Shown here piece after piece: positions 8,896-17,195 of a stretch of 64,000 nucleotides of DNA. The notes under the pieces were generated by a model. It was not told where the DNA came from. It made no database searches and saw only the letters and a program-made list of their open reading frames with translations. Where the stretch lies: positions 310,001 through 374,000 of the forward strand of contig CAJXVC010000002.1 of the NCBI GenBank assembly GCA_913060975.1, written 5' to 3'. The first letter of the stretch is position 1. Every line of letters begins with the position of its first letter. This DNA comes from an uncultured Gammaproteobacteria bacterium. GTDB lineage: Bacteria > Pseudomonadota > Gammaproteobacteria > Pseudomonadales > Pseudohongiellaceae. The position numbers were made by a program, and so were the translations under genes.

Positions 8896-9999
8896 ATGGG
8901 CAAAGTCACATCACAAACTTATCAGGCAGGTCTCTCCGAAAGTCTTCCCGTTATTATTGATTGGCTAGTCGTCTCAACCTTGATTCTTTTGATGGCAGGG
9001 TTGCTGAATTTTTTCCTGGCTCGTAAATCCCCGTCTTTTCGCAATGCCAACTGGCGTATGGCCTTTGTGGCCCTTGCACTACTTCCGCTATTGCAATGGC
9101 TTGGCCCCGAATTGGGAATTGCCATACCGGTATCCCTCAACGAAAGGCTGGCCAACGGCAGTTTTGCCTTCTTGCCGCCATTGGCAAATCTGCTGGTTTA
9201 CCTGACATTGCTTTATTGCGCGGGAGCCGCTTTCAATCTGCTCAAGCTAACTGCTGATATTCGTGCGGTGATCCGTAGTTCGATAACTTGCCAACCGTGT
9301 GACAACCCGGAGTTAGCGGCACAATTGGCTGAATTAAGTCAGCGCAATGGCGTGACCCAACCTGTCTCACTGTATCTTTCCAGCGCCGTCAGATCGCCCA
9401 GCACCTGGGGTGTTTTCAGGCATCGCATCATCCTGCCAACCGCAGCGCAGAATTGGGGGACAGTAAGCAACCAGTGCGTTCTCGGACACGAACTTGGACA
9501 TATTGCTCGCAATGACTGGTTTTTCTACGTGTTAAGCCGATTGGTTGCCAGCCTGTATTGGTTCAATCCATTGGCCTGGTCTGCGCTTGCACGGCTGGAG
9601 GCAGAAGCGGAAAAATCCTGCGACGATATCGCAATAGATGACTCCGGCTGTCAGTTTGCCTACGCCGAATGCCTGGTCTGCATGGCGCAAACTATGTTAC
9701 CTGACGCCTCTAAATACAAACCTGGCATGTTGGGTAATGCGCATCAGTTGACGCAGCGCATCAACCACATCTTGCATCCGCAAGCTGACAGACACCATAT
9801 TCCCCGCGAGAGTTTCTTGCCTTATCTTTTTACGGCAGTAGCTCTGACCTGCTGCCTGTCCAGTCTGCATTTTAACTTTCAAGCCAAAGAAGACAGCCAA
9901 CTACCAGGATTGTTAATCCCAGTGCACTTTGTCCCCGCCAATTCAGATGAATTTAAATTACTTATGTCGGGTCAGCCAGTGCGACACCCTAACCAATAG
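8896..9999 (+). CDS. M56 family (BlaR1-like) membrane metallopeptidase
   Basis: A 367-residue integral-membrane zinc peptidase. Hydrophobic segments lie near residues 15-40, 52-72, 90-115 and at about 310-330. The zinc motif HELGHIARNDWF sits near residue 198, and EAEAEKSCDD follows with the further acidic ligand region. It ends soon after the last helix and lacks the penicillin-binding sensor domain of true BlaR1, so any signal must enter some other way. It is co-directional with the BlaI gene (57 bases) and with tonB (13 bases), forming one regulated unit. Confidence 0.9.
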   Translation: MGKVTSQTYQAGLSESLPVIIDWLVVSTLILLMAGLLNFFLARKSPSFRNANWRMAFVALALLPLLQWLGPELGIAIPVSLNERLANGSFAFLPPLANLLVYLTLLYCAGAAFNLLKLTADIRAVIRSSITCQPCDNPELAAQLAELSQRNGVTQPVSLYLSSAVRSPSTWGVFRHRIILPTAAQNWGTVSNQCVLGHELGHIARNDWFFYVLSRLVASLYWFNPLAWSALARLEAEAEKSCDDIAIDDSGCQFAYAECLVCMAQTMLPDASKYKPGMLGNAHQLTQRINHILHPQADRHHIPRESFLPYLFTAVALTCCLSSLHFNFQAKEDSQLPGLLIPVHFVPANSDEFKLLMSGQPVRHPNQ

Positions 10000-10012
10000 G
10001 TGGAGGTTCACT

Positions 10013-10627
10013 ATGATGGATTTCGCTCGCCAATTTTTCAGATTCAATATTGCCATTGTGCTTGCTGCATTGGTCACACTACTGCTGTTCTATTTCATGC
10101 AATACCTTATAGCAGTGAGCGACAATGGCCCACAGCGTCTTACTGTAACCCGGCTTATTGATGCTCGCGTTCCCGAATTCGAGATGGAATTGTTCACGGA
10201 AATTGCGCCACCGCCGCCAATCGAAGAACCTCTTCCACCCAGTCCTGACATTCTGACACGCACTCCTGTTGACGGAGGGTTTGGGCCAACAACAGACACA
10301 CAAGTAAGATTGAATGACATCTCCATGCCGGGCATCTCTATCACACCCAGTGACAATGTCATGGTGCCTCTGATTCGTACCACGGCCAACTATCCGCAAC
10401 GCGCACTGGCACGCGGGATCGAAGGCTTCGTCGAGCTTAGTTTTACCGTCGATGCCGAAGGCAATGTCGTGGACCCTGTTGTACTTTACGCAGAGCCCGA
10501 AGGCATGTTTGAGCGATCTGCTTTGCAATCTATTCGCCGCTGGAAATATGCAGCTGCAGTCGAAGACGGTTCGCCAGTTGCAACCACCGACGTCCGTCAA
10601 CGAATTGTGTTCCAGTTGGAAAAGTGA
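10013..10627 (+). CDS. TonB family energy transducer
   Basis: A 204-residue TonB-like protein: one N-terminal membrane helix (residues about 10-35), a short proline-rich stretch (APPPPIEEPLPPSP) and a C-terminal TonB domain with YPQRALARGIEGFVELSF and SIRRWKYAAA. It would couple inner-membrane energy to an outer-membrane receptor or, as in other M56-linked TonB proteins, serve another envelope role. A longer open reading begins at 9929, but ATG at 10013 has GGAGG six bases upstream. No exbB or exbD gene lies nearby. Its TGA overlaps the next ATG by one base (TGATG). Confidence 0.88.
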   Translation: MMDFARQFFRFNIAIVLAALVTLLLFYFMQYLIAVSDNGPQRLTVTRLIDARVPEFEMELFTEIAPPPPIEEPLPPSPDILTRTPVDGGFGPTTDTQVRLNDISMPGISITPSDNVMVPLIRTTANYPQRALARGIEGFVELSFTVDAEGNVVDPVVLYAEPEGMFERSALQSIRRWKYAAAVEDGSPVATTDVRQRIVFQLEK

Positions 10628-11616
10628 TGTTACCGAACGGATTACAGGCAATGTCAAAAGCAAAGTTTACCGGCATGGTCAATTCGATTATTGCTATAGC
10701 CGCTTTTTTTTCATGCTTGTCATTGCACAACGATATCCCTCCACAAGTCGATGATTCTCTGCTTGTTGATTGTGAGGCTGTCAACGCGTAATCGTGTTAT
10801 AAACCACCGCTGGATTCACAATCATTAGCGCAACCTTTAAACCAATCTTCCAGAAAAGCGCTGTCAGAATCCACAGAGAACAATACAGCATTCAATCCTG
10901 ACGAGCCAAGCAACTCGCTCGTTGAACTTGCTGTGCAGGAATCGCTCGTCAGGCTAAGGCTTGAGCAACCCGACGAAGCGCTACAGGAACTCGACCCGTT
11001 GCTCGAAGATTATGAACAATTGACTGATTCAGAAAAATTTACCCTGGTAAACGGGTATGCCAATTTTTTTCTGGCAGAGGGTCAACTTCAGGATGTCATA
11101 GAACTCTACCGGTCGGCATTGTCGCTTGAGGAAATATCGCCCGACGAAACATTGCTATTATATCGAACCCTCGGTCAACTCAGCATGCATTCAGAGCGGT
11201 ATCAAGATGGCATCGAATATTTTGACAGCTATTTTTCACGCGGTGGACAAGTTGATTCTGCTGTTTCACTGACTTTGGCCCGAAGCCATAATAATGTTGG
11301 CAATATCGACCAATCCTTTCAATACTTGCTGCGTCATTTTCAACTCAGTATCACAGAAGGTAATCAGCTACGGCCAGAATTCTACAACAGAACCTATAGC
11401 GAACTTGAAGACGTACTCGTCCAGACCTCACAAAGCGAATTGGCAGTAGATCTCGCACTGGAAATAGTGCAGATATTTGATAGTCCGGGTAGTTGGCGAA
11501 ATCTGGCGCGAATATACTTACGGCATGGTCAGGTGGATGAGTATGAGCAGGTACTCGCTGAGGCTCAGCGGAAAGGATTATTGATCGATAATCAGTGGGT
11601 CAATGAATCTCAGTAA
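10627..11616 (+). pseudogene. TPR-repeat protein interrupted by one in-frame stop
   Basis: From ATG 10627 (or ATG 10651, giving MSKAKFTGMVNSIIAIAAFF, a signal-like start) the frame runs to TAA at 10789-10791, then stays open in the same frame to the stop at 11616. The downstream part has tetratricopeptide-like helical pairs, for example NGYANFFLAEGQLQDVIELY and RTLGQLSMHSERYQDGIEYF. The only start near the downstream part is GTG 10933, which has no ribosome site. The simplest reading is one secreted TPR protein of about 329 residues translationally coupled to tonB and broken by a nonsense mutation or a base error. Two separate genes are less likely. Confidence 0.6.
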
Positions 11617-11651
11617 GCACTCTCTAGCGGAAGTAGCAATGCTTTAGCAAC

Positions 11652-12896
11652 TCAGACCCCCATGGCAGAACGTGCCAGTTGCTGGCGTAAGGTGGGAATC
11701 ATGTCAATCGACAACAAGCCCAGTTTTCTGATTAGCGCCTTGTGCGTTCTGGCGCTGGAAAACAGGGATACCAGCTGATCTGTAAACGTGATGACACGTT
11801 GTTGATCCTGCGTCTGCTGATCTAGATAACGCTGCAGTACTGCCATTGATCCGGGCGATTCCTGACGCGCTTGCCCTGCCACCAACTCGTTAACCAGACA
11901 CTCGGTATCCCGTAGTGCCAGATTGAAACCCTGGCCGGCAACCGGGTGCACGGTATGCGCCACATTGCCCAGCAAGACCAGTCCCGGGCGTACTTGCTCA
12001 GCGGCGACTGACAGCGTCAACGGATAACACACTCTCTTGCCGATCTGGGTAACGCGACCTGCCTGACGACCCAAGCGTGCATTGAGGGCTTTCACAGTTT
12101 CAGCGTCCGATAAAGCCATCAGCTGCTCACTCTCTGCGGCATCAACCGTCCATACCAGCGAAGCACGATTTAAGCCTGTATAACCCGACAAGGGCAAAAC
12201 AGCCAATGGCCCGCTGCGCGTAAAGCGCTCTATCGCCTGATTGTTGTGGGCTTTTTCCAAAGCGATGTTGGCAATGATCGCATGTTGTTCGTAGCTCTTG
12301 CGTTGCTGCTCAATGCCCAATTGAGTACAGATGGGCGACCTGCCCCCTTCTGCTACCACAACCAGAGCAGCTGACACAGTGTGCGTACTGTCCTGGCAGT
12401 CGATTGTTAATTCCATTCCGCTCTGCTTTGGCCAGATCTGACTGATCTGCGCGGGTGCCAATTTCGCTATTGTCGGTGATTCTTCCAATGCCGTGTTTAA
12501 CACGGTACCAAGATGGCGGTTCTCAAGCACATAACCAAGCGCTTCCTGGCGGTGCTCTGTATGACTCAACGAGGCTGATCCAAATCGGCCCTGATCGGAA
12601 ACATGAATATCATTAATGGCGGTCGCCTCTTCGTCGAGCGCACCCCAAAGCCCGGCGCGCGCGAAAAATTCGCGCGAACTCCAGGACAGCGCCGTGGAAC
12701 GGGCATCAAAACTGGGTTGGTCTTGCGACCCGGCTGCGACAGCCTCAACGACCAATATAGAAAGCGTGGCGCCGGTTTCATTCTGCAGATGCAGCGCAAA
12801 ACTCGCACCGACCAGACCACCACCGACAACGATAATGTCGTAGTGATCCTTGAGGGAGTTCGCAGATGAAGAGTTTGCAGGTAAATCGATCAGCAT
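11652..12896 (-). CDS. ubiH: ubiquinone hydroxylase UbiH-type FAD monooxygenase
   Basis: A 414-residue flavoprotein hydroxylase of the UbiH/UbiF/VisC family. The dinucleotide motif reads DIIVVGGGLVGASFAL and the second FAD motif LLGNVAHTVHPVAGQGFNLALRD; Asn replaces the usual Asp in the normal GDAAH. It starts three bases after the pepP stop, the same order as E. coli pepP-ubiH, which supports the UbiH (2-octaprenyl-6-methoxyphenol hydroxylase) assignment over the second paralogue at 6009. It acts in aerobic ubiquinone synthesis. Confidence 0.86.
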   Translation of the reverse strand: MLIDLPANSSSANSLKDHYDIIVVGGGLVGASFALHLQNETGATLSILVVEAVAAGSQDQPSFDARSTALSWSSREFFARAGLWGALDEEATAINDIHVSDQGRFGSASLSHTEHRQEALGYVLENRHLGTVLNTALEESPTIAKLAPAQISQIWPKQSGMELTIDCQDSTHTVSAALVVVAEGGRSPICTQLGIEQQRKSYEQHAIIANIALEKAHNNQAIERFTRSGPLAVLPLSGYTGLNRASLVWTVDAAESEQLMALSDAETVKALNARLGRQAGRVTQIGKRVCYPLTLSVAAEQVRPGLVLLGNVAHTVHPVAGQGFNLALRDTECLVNELVAGQARQESPGSMAVLQRYLDQQTQDQQRVITFTDQLVSLFSSARTHKALIRKLGLLSIDMIPTLRQQLARSAMGV

Positions 12897-12899
12897 GGG

Positions 12900-14222
12900 T
12901 TAATGTACTGCTTTGGCCATAAAAGTTTCGATTTCGGCAACTGTCTTGGGGATGCCCGTGCTGAGAATCTTATGGCCTTTGCGGGTAACCAGTACATCAT
13001 CTTCGATTCGCACACCAATGCCACGCCATTTCTTGGCGACCTTGGTATTGTCGGGGGAGATATAAATGCCGGGCTCGATGGTAGTCACCATGCCGGGTTC
13101 CAGCAGACGCCATTTTTCATCGATCTTGTAGTCACCCACATCATGGACATCGATACCCAGCCAGTGCCCAACCCGGTGCATGTAGAAGTCCCGGTAGGCT
13201 TGCTTTTTGATAAGTTCGGCCGGCTTGCCTTTCAACAGCCCAAGCTTGACCAGGCCTTGCGTGATGACCTTGACTGAAGCCTTGTGCGGGGCATCCCAGT
13301 TCGCGCCTGGCTCAACGGCTTTGATCGCCGCTTCCTGTGCCTTCAACACGATTTCGTAAATGGCTTTTTGTTCTGGCGAGAATTTACCGCTGGCTGGAAA
13401 AGTACGGGTGATATCTGATGCATAGTGACCAAATTCACAGCCTGCATCTATTAGTACCAGGTCTCCCTCTTTAACTTCGCTCGTGTTCTCAGTGTAATGA
13501 AGAATACAGGCATTATCACCGGCAGCCACGATAGACGAGTAAGCCGGAGAACGACTGCCATTGCGCGTGAAGGCATGCAACAACTCAGCTTCCAGTTCAT
13601 ATTCATGCATGCCCGGCTGGCAAACTGCCATAGCCCGTTTATGACCTTCTGCCGATATCTTCGCAGCCTGTGTCATAAGCTTTATTTCGCCACTGGATTT
13701 GATCAGACGCAATTCATGCAGTAAATGATCGAGCATCATGAACTCACCCGGTGGATGGGCACCCATTTTCGATTTGCTACGGATGACTTTCACCCAGTTC
13801 ATGACGCGGTCATCAAACTGATCGTCCTTACCCATGGCATAGTAAACGCGATCCCGCCCTTCGATCAGGCCCGGCAGTATTTCATCGACGTCGCCAATGG
13901 GGTACGCATCATCCACAGCCAATTCGTCTATCGCCGCGTCAGGGCCCATTACACGGCCGTGCCATAATTCTTTTTCGGGATTCTTCTCGGTACAAAACAG
14001 CACAACCTCACCCTGCTTGCGGCCTGGAATTAATGCCAGCAAGGCATCTGCCTCGGCAAAACCGGTCAGATAGTAAAAGTCACTGCTTTGTCGGTAAGGG
14101 TATTCTGCATCAGCATTACGCATTTTCACTGGGGCTGCGGCCAACAGAGCAATACTGTTAGGCTCCATTTGAGCCATGAGTTCTTTGCGGCGGGTTTTCA
14201 TTTCCCGAATTTGACTGCTCAT
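12900..14222 (-). CDS. pepP: Xaa-Pro aminopeptidase PepP
   Basis: A 440-residue M24B metallopeptidase that removes an N-terminal residue preceding proline. The AMP_N domain occupies the first 170 residues, then the pita-bread domain supplies the five metal ligands in IDAGCEFGHYASDITRTFP (two Asp), MHRVGHWLGIDVHD (His), EPGMVTTIEPGIYI (Glu) and GVRIEDDVLVT (Glu). Length matches E. coli PepP. It heads the pepP-ubiH operon. The ygfB/UPF0149 gene that commonly precedes pepP is absent. Confidence 0.94.
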   Translation of the reverse strand: MSSQIREMKTRRKELMAQMEPNSIALLAAAPVKMRNADAEYPYRQSSDFYYLTGFAEADALLALIPGRKQGEVVLFCTEKNPEKELWHGRVMGPDAAIDELAVDDAYPIGDVDEILPGLIEGRDRVYYAMGKDDQFDDRVMNWVKVIRSKSKMGAHPPGEFMMLDHLLHELRLIKSSGEIKLMTQAAKISAEGHKRAMAVCQPGMHEYELEAELLHAFTRNGSRSPAYSSIVAAGDNACILHYTENTSEVKEGDLVLIDAGCEFGHYASDITRTFPASGKFSPEQKAIYEIVLKAQEAAIKAVEPGANWDAPHKASVKVITQGLVKLGLLKGKPAELIKKQAYRDFYMHRVGHWLGIDVHDVGDYKIDEKWRLLEPGMVTTIEPGIYISPDNTKVAKKWRGIGVRIEDDVLVTRKGHKILSTGIPKTVAEIETFMAKAVH

Positions 14223-14459
14223 CGGTATAGCGATTCCTCGAATCAGGCGAATTAGTCAGGCGATCAAGCATATAGGGGACTGAATGGCGAACCAAGTCCC
14301 ATTTTTTACCCGCTTTATATTGACCCTTCTGCACCTCGGCTCTATAGTTACTGCACTCTTAATGTAAATCCTAAAGTATTGGCAATAGTCCGTTGCGGCT
14401 ACAGCAGAATTCAATAAAATCAACATAGTACAGACCAATACACACTGACCAAATACAGA

Positions 14460-14666
14460 ATGAACGAAGACAGCTTTCAGAACCTGAGCAGCAAGGTCGA
14501 TGATCTCATCGATCTGTGTGCGCAAATGAAACGGGAAAACCAGCTACTCAAAGCCAATGAGAGTACCTGGCAAACCGAGCGCCAGAAACTCCTTGAGAAA
14601 AACAAGGAGACCAAAACCAAGCTTGAGTCCATTCTGGTTCGCCTCAAGGCGATGGATCAAACCTAA
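14460..14666 (+). CDS. TIGR02449 family small coiled-coil protein
   Basis: A 68-residue, highly charged, helical protein (LSSKVDDLIDLCAQMKREN then NESTWQTERQKLLEKNKE) with coiled-coil character, matching the TIGR02449 family always found just upstream of zapA in gammaproteobacteria. A role in cell division has been suggested by context, but function is unproven. zapA starts 23 bases downstream. Confidence 0.85.
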   Translation: MNEDSFQNLSSKVDDLIDLCAQMKRENQLLKANESTWQTERQKLLEKNKETKTKLESILVRLKAMDQT

Positions 14667-14689
14667 TCTCGACACACCGGTTACCCAGT

Positions 14690-15004
14690 ATGAGTGAGCA
14701 AAGCACGTCCGTTCAGGTCAAAATTCTCGATAAGGAATATCAGGTAAATTGCCCACCCTCGGATCAGGAAGCCCTGATGAAGTCGGCGCACTATCTTGAC
14801 GAGAACATGCGCAAGATCAAAGGCCGTGGCAATATTCACGGTGCTGAGAAAATTGCCGTCATGGCTGCCCTGAATATTACTCACGACATGCTACGCAAAA
14901 ACCGGCTCATCAATGAAGCTCGCCACGTCACCGCACAGCAAGTCAAAGGCCTGGAAGATAAAATTGACATGGCACTAGCCTCTGGCCGGCAGCTCGAGAT
15001 CTAG
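14690..15004 (+). CDS. zapA: cell division protein ZapA
   Basis: A 104-residue ZapA, the FtsZ-associated protein that bundles protofilaments at the Z ring. The N-terminal globular part has VQVKILDKEYQVNCP and the segment ALMKSAHYLDENMRKIKG; the C-terminal helix (EKIAVMAALNITHDML onward) forms the coiled-coil tetramer. Its position before 6S RNA and ygfA is the classic gammaproteobacterial arrangement. Confidence 0.93.
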   Translation: MSEQSTSVQVKILDKEYQVNCPPSDQEALMKSAHYLDENMRKIKGRGNIHGAEKIAVMAALNITHDMLRKNRLINEARHVTAQQVKGLEDKIDMALASGRQLEI

Positions 15005-15087
15005 TCACCCCCCCCTGTAGAGTTCGCGTAAATTTACGGACGAATCCGGCTTTATCTTAGCCTTCTTACCGGGCTATACTCAGCGCA

Positions 15088-15268
15088 GAGTTCCCTAGAA
15101 CATTTGCCAATCAAAAGTGTTCTTGAGCCGATATCTGTATACCCGGAGGCAACTCGTTAGATGTTGTTGTGCACGTCCGCACGTCGGAAAGCCTGATTCA
15201 TCGCGGGAGCCACCACCTGAACCTTTGGGTTCAGGGCAACTTTGGTAGCGGTGTTCCGGGGAACCTCA
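15088..15268 (+). ncRNA. ssrS: 6S RNA
   Basis: This about 180-base RNA binds the sigma-70 RNA polymerase holoenzyme. The ends pair: 15088 onward (GAGTTCCCTAGAACA) with the reverse complement of GTTCCGGGGAACCTC near 15253-15267. The conserved CTTGAGCCGATAT at about 15121 and the distal hairpin CCTGAACCTTTGGGTTCAGG at about 15216-15235 match E. coli 6S RNA. A TATACT -10 box (15075-15080) sits about eight bases before the 5' end. Location between zapA and ygfA is the family's standard place; co-transcription with ygfA is usual. Ends are approximate. Confidence 0.92.
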
Positions 15269-15299
15269 TTTTTTTCTCACCTTTATTGTCTCACCGACT

Positions 15300-15896
15300 A
15301 TGAATCAGGAAGAACGCAATGCTTTGCGTACTGCTCTCAGGCAGTCACGCAACTCCCTGTCCCCCGAACAACAACAGGCTGCGGCACACGCTATCCAGTC
15401 AACGATACTGGCTCAGGATTTTTTCCAAAGCGCTCAGCGCCTTGCGTTTTATCACCATGTTGACGGCGAAATTGACACCTCTGGTCTTATTTCCACTGCG
15501 CTGACTGAAGGTAAATCCTGTTTTTTGCCGGTGATCGATAGTGGCCAGGAAGAGTTCATGGCGTTTGCGCCCTACACTGCTGATACCAAACTGGTCGAGA
15601 ATCAATGGGGCATTGCCGAACCACCATCGCCCGATACGATTGGCTCACCCACTGAGCTGGATGTGGTTTTTGTGCCACTGGTAGGATTCGATGAAGGTTG
15701 CTTCCGCCTGGGAATGGGGAAGGGCTATTATGATCGGACTTTCAGTTTCAAGATATTTAACCGCGGCAGCAAGCCTTTATTGATCGGCCTGGCTCACGAG
15801 TGCCAACTGACCGAGCCGTTTCCGGTGGCGAGTTGGGATGTGCGGCTGGATGCGGTAATTACTGACAAGAAAATTTACCGCCCCGATACTGCGTAG
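15300..15896 (+). CDS. ygfA: 5-formyltetrahydrofolate cyclo-ligase
   Basis: A 198-residue enzyme that converts 5-formyl-THF to 5,10-methenyl-THF using ATP. The N-terminus has the basic segment ALRTALRQSRNSLSP; the folate/ATP site is FRLGMGKGYYDRTF near residue 138-151 (the family's R-LG-G-G-YYDR motif), followed by LIGLAHECQL. It starts about 30 bases after the 6S RNA, as in E. coli. Confidence 0.93.
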   Translation: MNQEERNALRTALRQSRNSLSPEQQQAAAHAIQSTILAQDFFQSAQRLAFYHHVDGEIDTSGLISTALTEGKSCFLPVIDSGQEEFMAFAPYTADTKLVENQWGIAEPPSPDTIGSPTELDVVFVPLVGFDEGCFRLGMGKGYYDRTFSFKIFNRGSKPLLIGLAHECQLTEPFPVASWDVRLDAVITDKKIYRPDTA

Positions 15897-16050
15897 GGCG
15901 GTTACTAGGCTACTTTACTACCTGTCCCTGGTTGTCGCTTTCCCTTGTCGTTTTCTTGCGTCGGCTCGCGCCGTCTATTCCTTGCCGAGCATTCTTGCAG
16001 GCGTTTATTAGAGCCTGCTAAAACTGCCCTTGTCTCTCTTCTAACTTCCA

Positions 16051-16088
16051 ATGTCTCTCTATGTGTCTCTATGTCTGTCTTGTCTGTC
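16051..16088. repeat. 10-bp pyrimidine-rich tandem repeat
   Basis: Four imperfect units: ATGTCTCTCT, ATGTGTCTCT, ATGTCTGTCT and TGTCTGTC. They lie in the 499-bp spacer between ygfA and imuA, just past the 3' end of the small minus-strand peptide gene. Apart from that gene, this repeat and the imuA promoter I see nothing else in the spacer. Confidence 0.55.
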
Positions 16089-16104
16089 CCCGTTCAAGAC
16101 TGCC

Positions 16105-16197
16105 TTACAGTAACGCGCTCTGGGCGACGCTGCTGGCTAGCACTCCTGCTACGAACAGGGCAATGATGACCATGACCATGTCCGGTTTTTTGCTCAT
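16105..16197 (-). CDS. 30-residue single-span membrane peptide
   Basis: A short gene missed by length cut-offs. It opens MSKKPDMVMVIIALFVAGVL and continues for ten more residues to a TAA stop: a short basic head, then one hydrophobic helix, then a small polar end. The start has an excellent ribosome site on the minus strand, GGAGAGG with ATG four bases after its last G. It is divergent from the LexA-controlled imuA gene 198 bases away. I recall similar tiny membrane peptides near SOS genes in marine gammaproteobacteria but cannot confirm that here. Function unknown. Confidence 0.6.
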   Translation of the reverse strand: MSKKPDMVMVIIALFVAGVLASSVAQSALL

Positions 16198-16326
16198 TTT
16201 GCCTCTCCGCTGCTGGTTCAACGTACAAAATGGGTAGCGGCGCGTTCTGGAAAAGCTTTAATATTCTTAGCTAAAACAATTGATTACAACACTTATCTCG
16301 CCTCATTAATAATATTGTTGAAAGCA

Positions 16327-16373
16327 TTGCTTGCCAATAATGGCCGCCTATAATACTGTATGTATTTACAGTA
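16327..16373 (+). promoter_or_regulatory. imuA promoter with LexA (SOS) box
   Basis: TATAAT at 16349-16354 is a perfect -10 with a weak -35 (TTGCTT, 16327-16332, 16-base spacer). Its last base opens TACTGTATGTATTTACAGTA (16354-16373), which fits the gammaproteobacterial LexA consensus CTG-N10-CAG. LexA bound here would cover the transcription start, so imuA-imuB should be induced by DNA damage. Confidence 0.92.
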
Positions 16374-16395
16374 CTTTACAGCAGCGGTCATTGCC

Positions 16396-17181
16396 ATGAA
16401 CTCTCTCAAGCACCACATCGATTCGCCAGAGCCCACGCCCCATGCAGCTTTCAGCCAATATGGAGCGATCCAGTCGGCACCGGGCGCAAACGGCATTAGC
16501 AACCAGGTTAGCAGCGCCAATCAGAGCGCGGAGCCCGGGCACAACGAGATTGATGCGCTGTTAGAGCGCCATCCCGGTCTGTGGCGCGGTTGCGACCTGG
16601 CTGGCCAGGGTCAACACGGGCGCAGCACTGGCTTTGCCTCACTGGACGCGATTCTGCCCGGACAAGGCTGGCCACAAAAAGGCCTGATGGAAGTCATCGC
16701 CCCTTGCTGGGGAACTGGCGAGCTGCAGTTGCTAATGCCATTAATGCGCGACGTGATCGCCAAAGGGCAATGGATACTCTGGGTATCTCCGCCATTCCAG
16801 CTTTACGCCCCGGCACTGGAACAGGCCGGCATCGATACCCAGCAGATTCTGGTGGTCGATCTGGATACCTCCTGCAAGGATGCCCTGTGGACTATGGAGA
16901 AGGCGCTGCAGAACCAACATTGCGGACTCGTGCTGGCCTGGCAGAACTGGTTACCCGGCAAAGTATTGCGCCGCCTGCAGCTGGCAGCCGACACTGGCGA
17001 TACGCTGGGCGTGTTGTTCAAACACAATGATAGTAAGTACTCACCATCTCAGGTTCGGCTGCAAATAAAGGATATCCCCTCCGCTGATCAGCATTTTTCC
17101 GAGTCGGAGATCACCTTGATCAAGGCCCGGGGTAATTTCCGCCCGCGCCGCACCCGGGTACAACTGCAACCCCGCCTCTAG
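16396..17181 (+). CDS. imuA: ImuA, SOS mutasome accessory protein
   Basis: A 261-residue protein of the ImuA (RecA/SulA-like) family, the first gene of the imuA-imuB-dnaE2 damage-tolerance cassette. Signature segments are GFASLDAILPGQGWPQKGLMEV near residue 80 and WILWVSPPFQLYAPALEQAGI near 130, resembling the RecA-fold core with a degenerate Walker region. The frame is open from 16360, but that reading would start inside the LexA box, so ATG 16396 is chosen. The stop is 14 bases before imuB. A LexA box controls it. Confidence 0.88.
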   Translation: MNSLKHHIDSPEPTPHAAFSQYGAIQSAPGANGISNQVSSANQSAEPGHNEIDALLERHPGLWRGCDLAGQGQHGRSTGFASLDAILPGQGWPQKGLMEVIAPCWGTGELQLLMPLMRDVIAKGQWILWVSPPFQLYAPALEQAGIDTQQILVVDLDTSCKDALWTMEKALQNQHCGLVLAWQNWLPGKVLRRLQLAADTGDTLGVLFKHNDSKYSPSQVRLQIKDIPSADQHFSESEITLIKARGNFRPRRTRVQLQPRL

Positions 17182-17195
17182 CAGGGTCATGACTG

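Noticed and set aside
8896-9999. beta-lactam sensor BlaR1
   Set aside because: The protein ends after the membrane peptidase part; the penicillin-binding sensor domain is absent.
15945-16166. 73-codon plus-strand frame after ygfA
   Set aside because: Crosses a TGTCTCT repeat and the antisense of the small membrane peptide gene; low-complexity Ser/Leu/Cys product.
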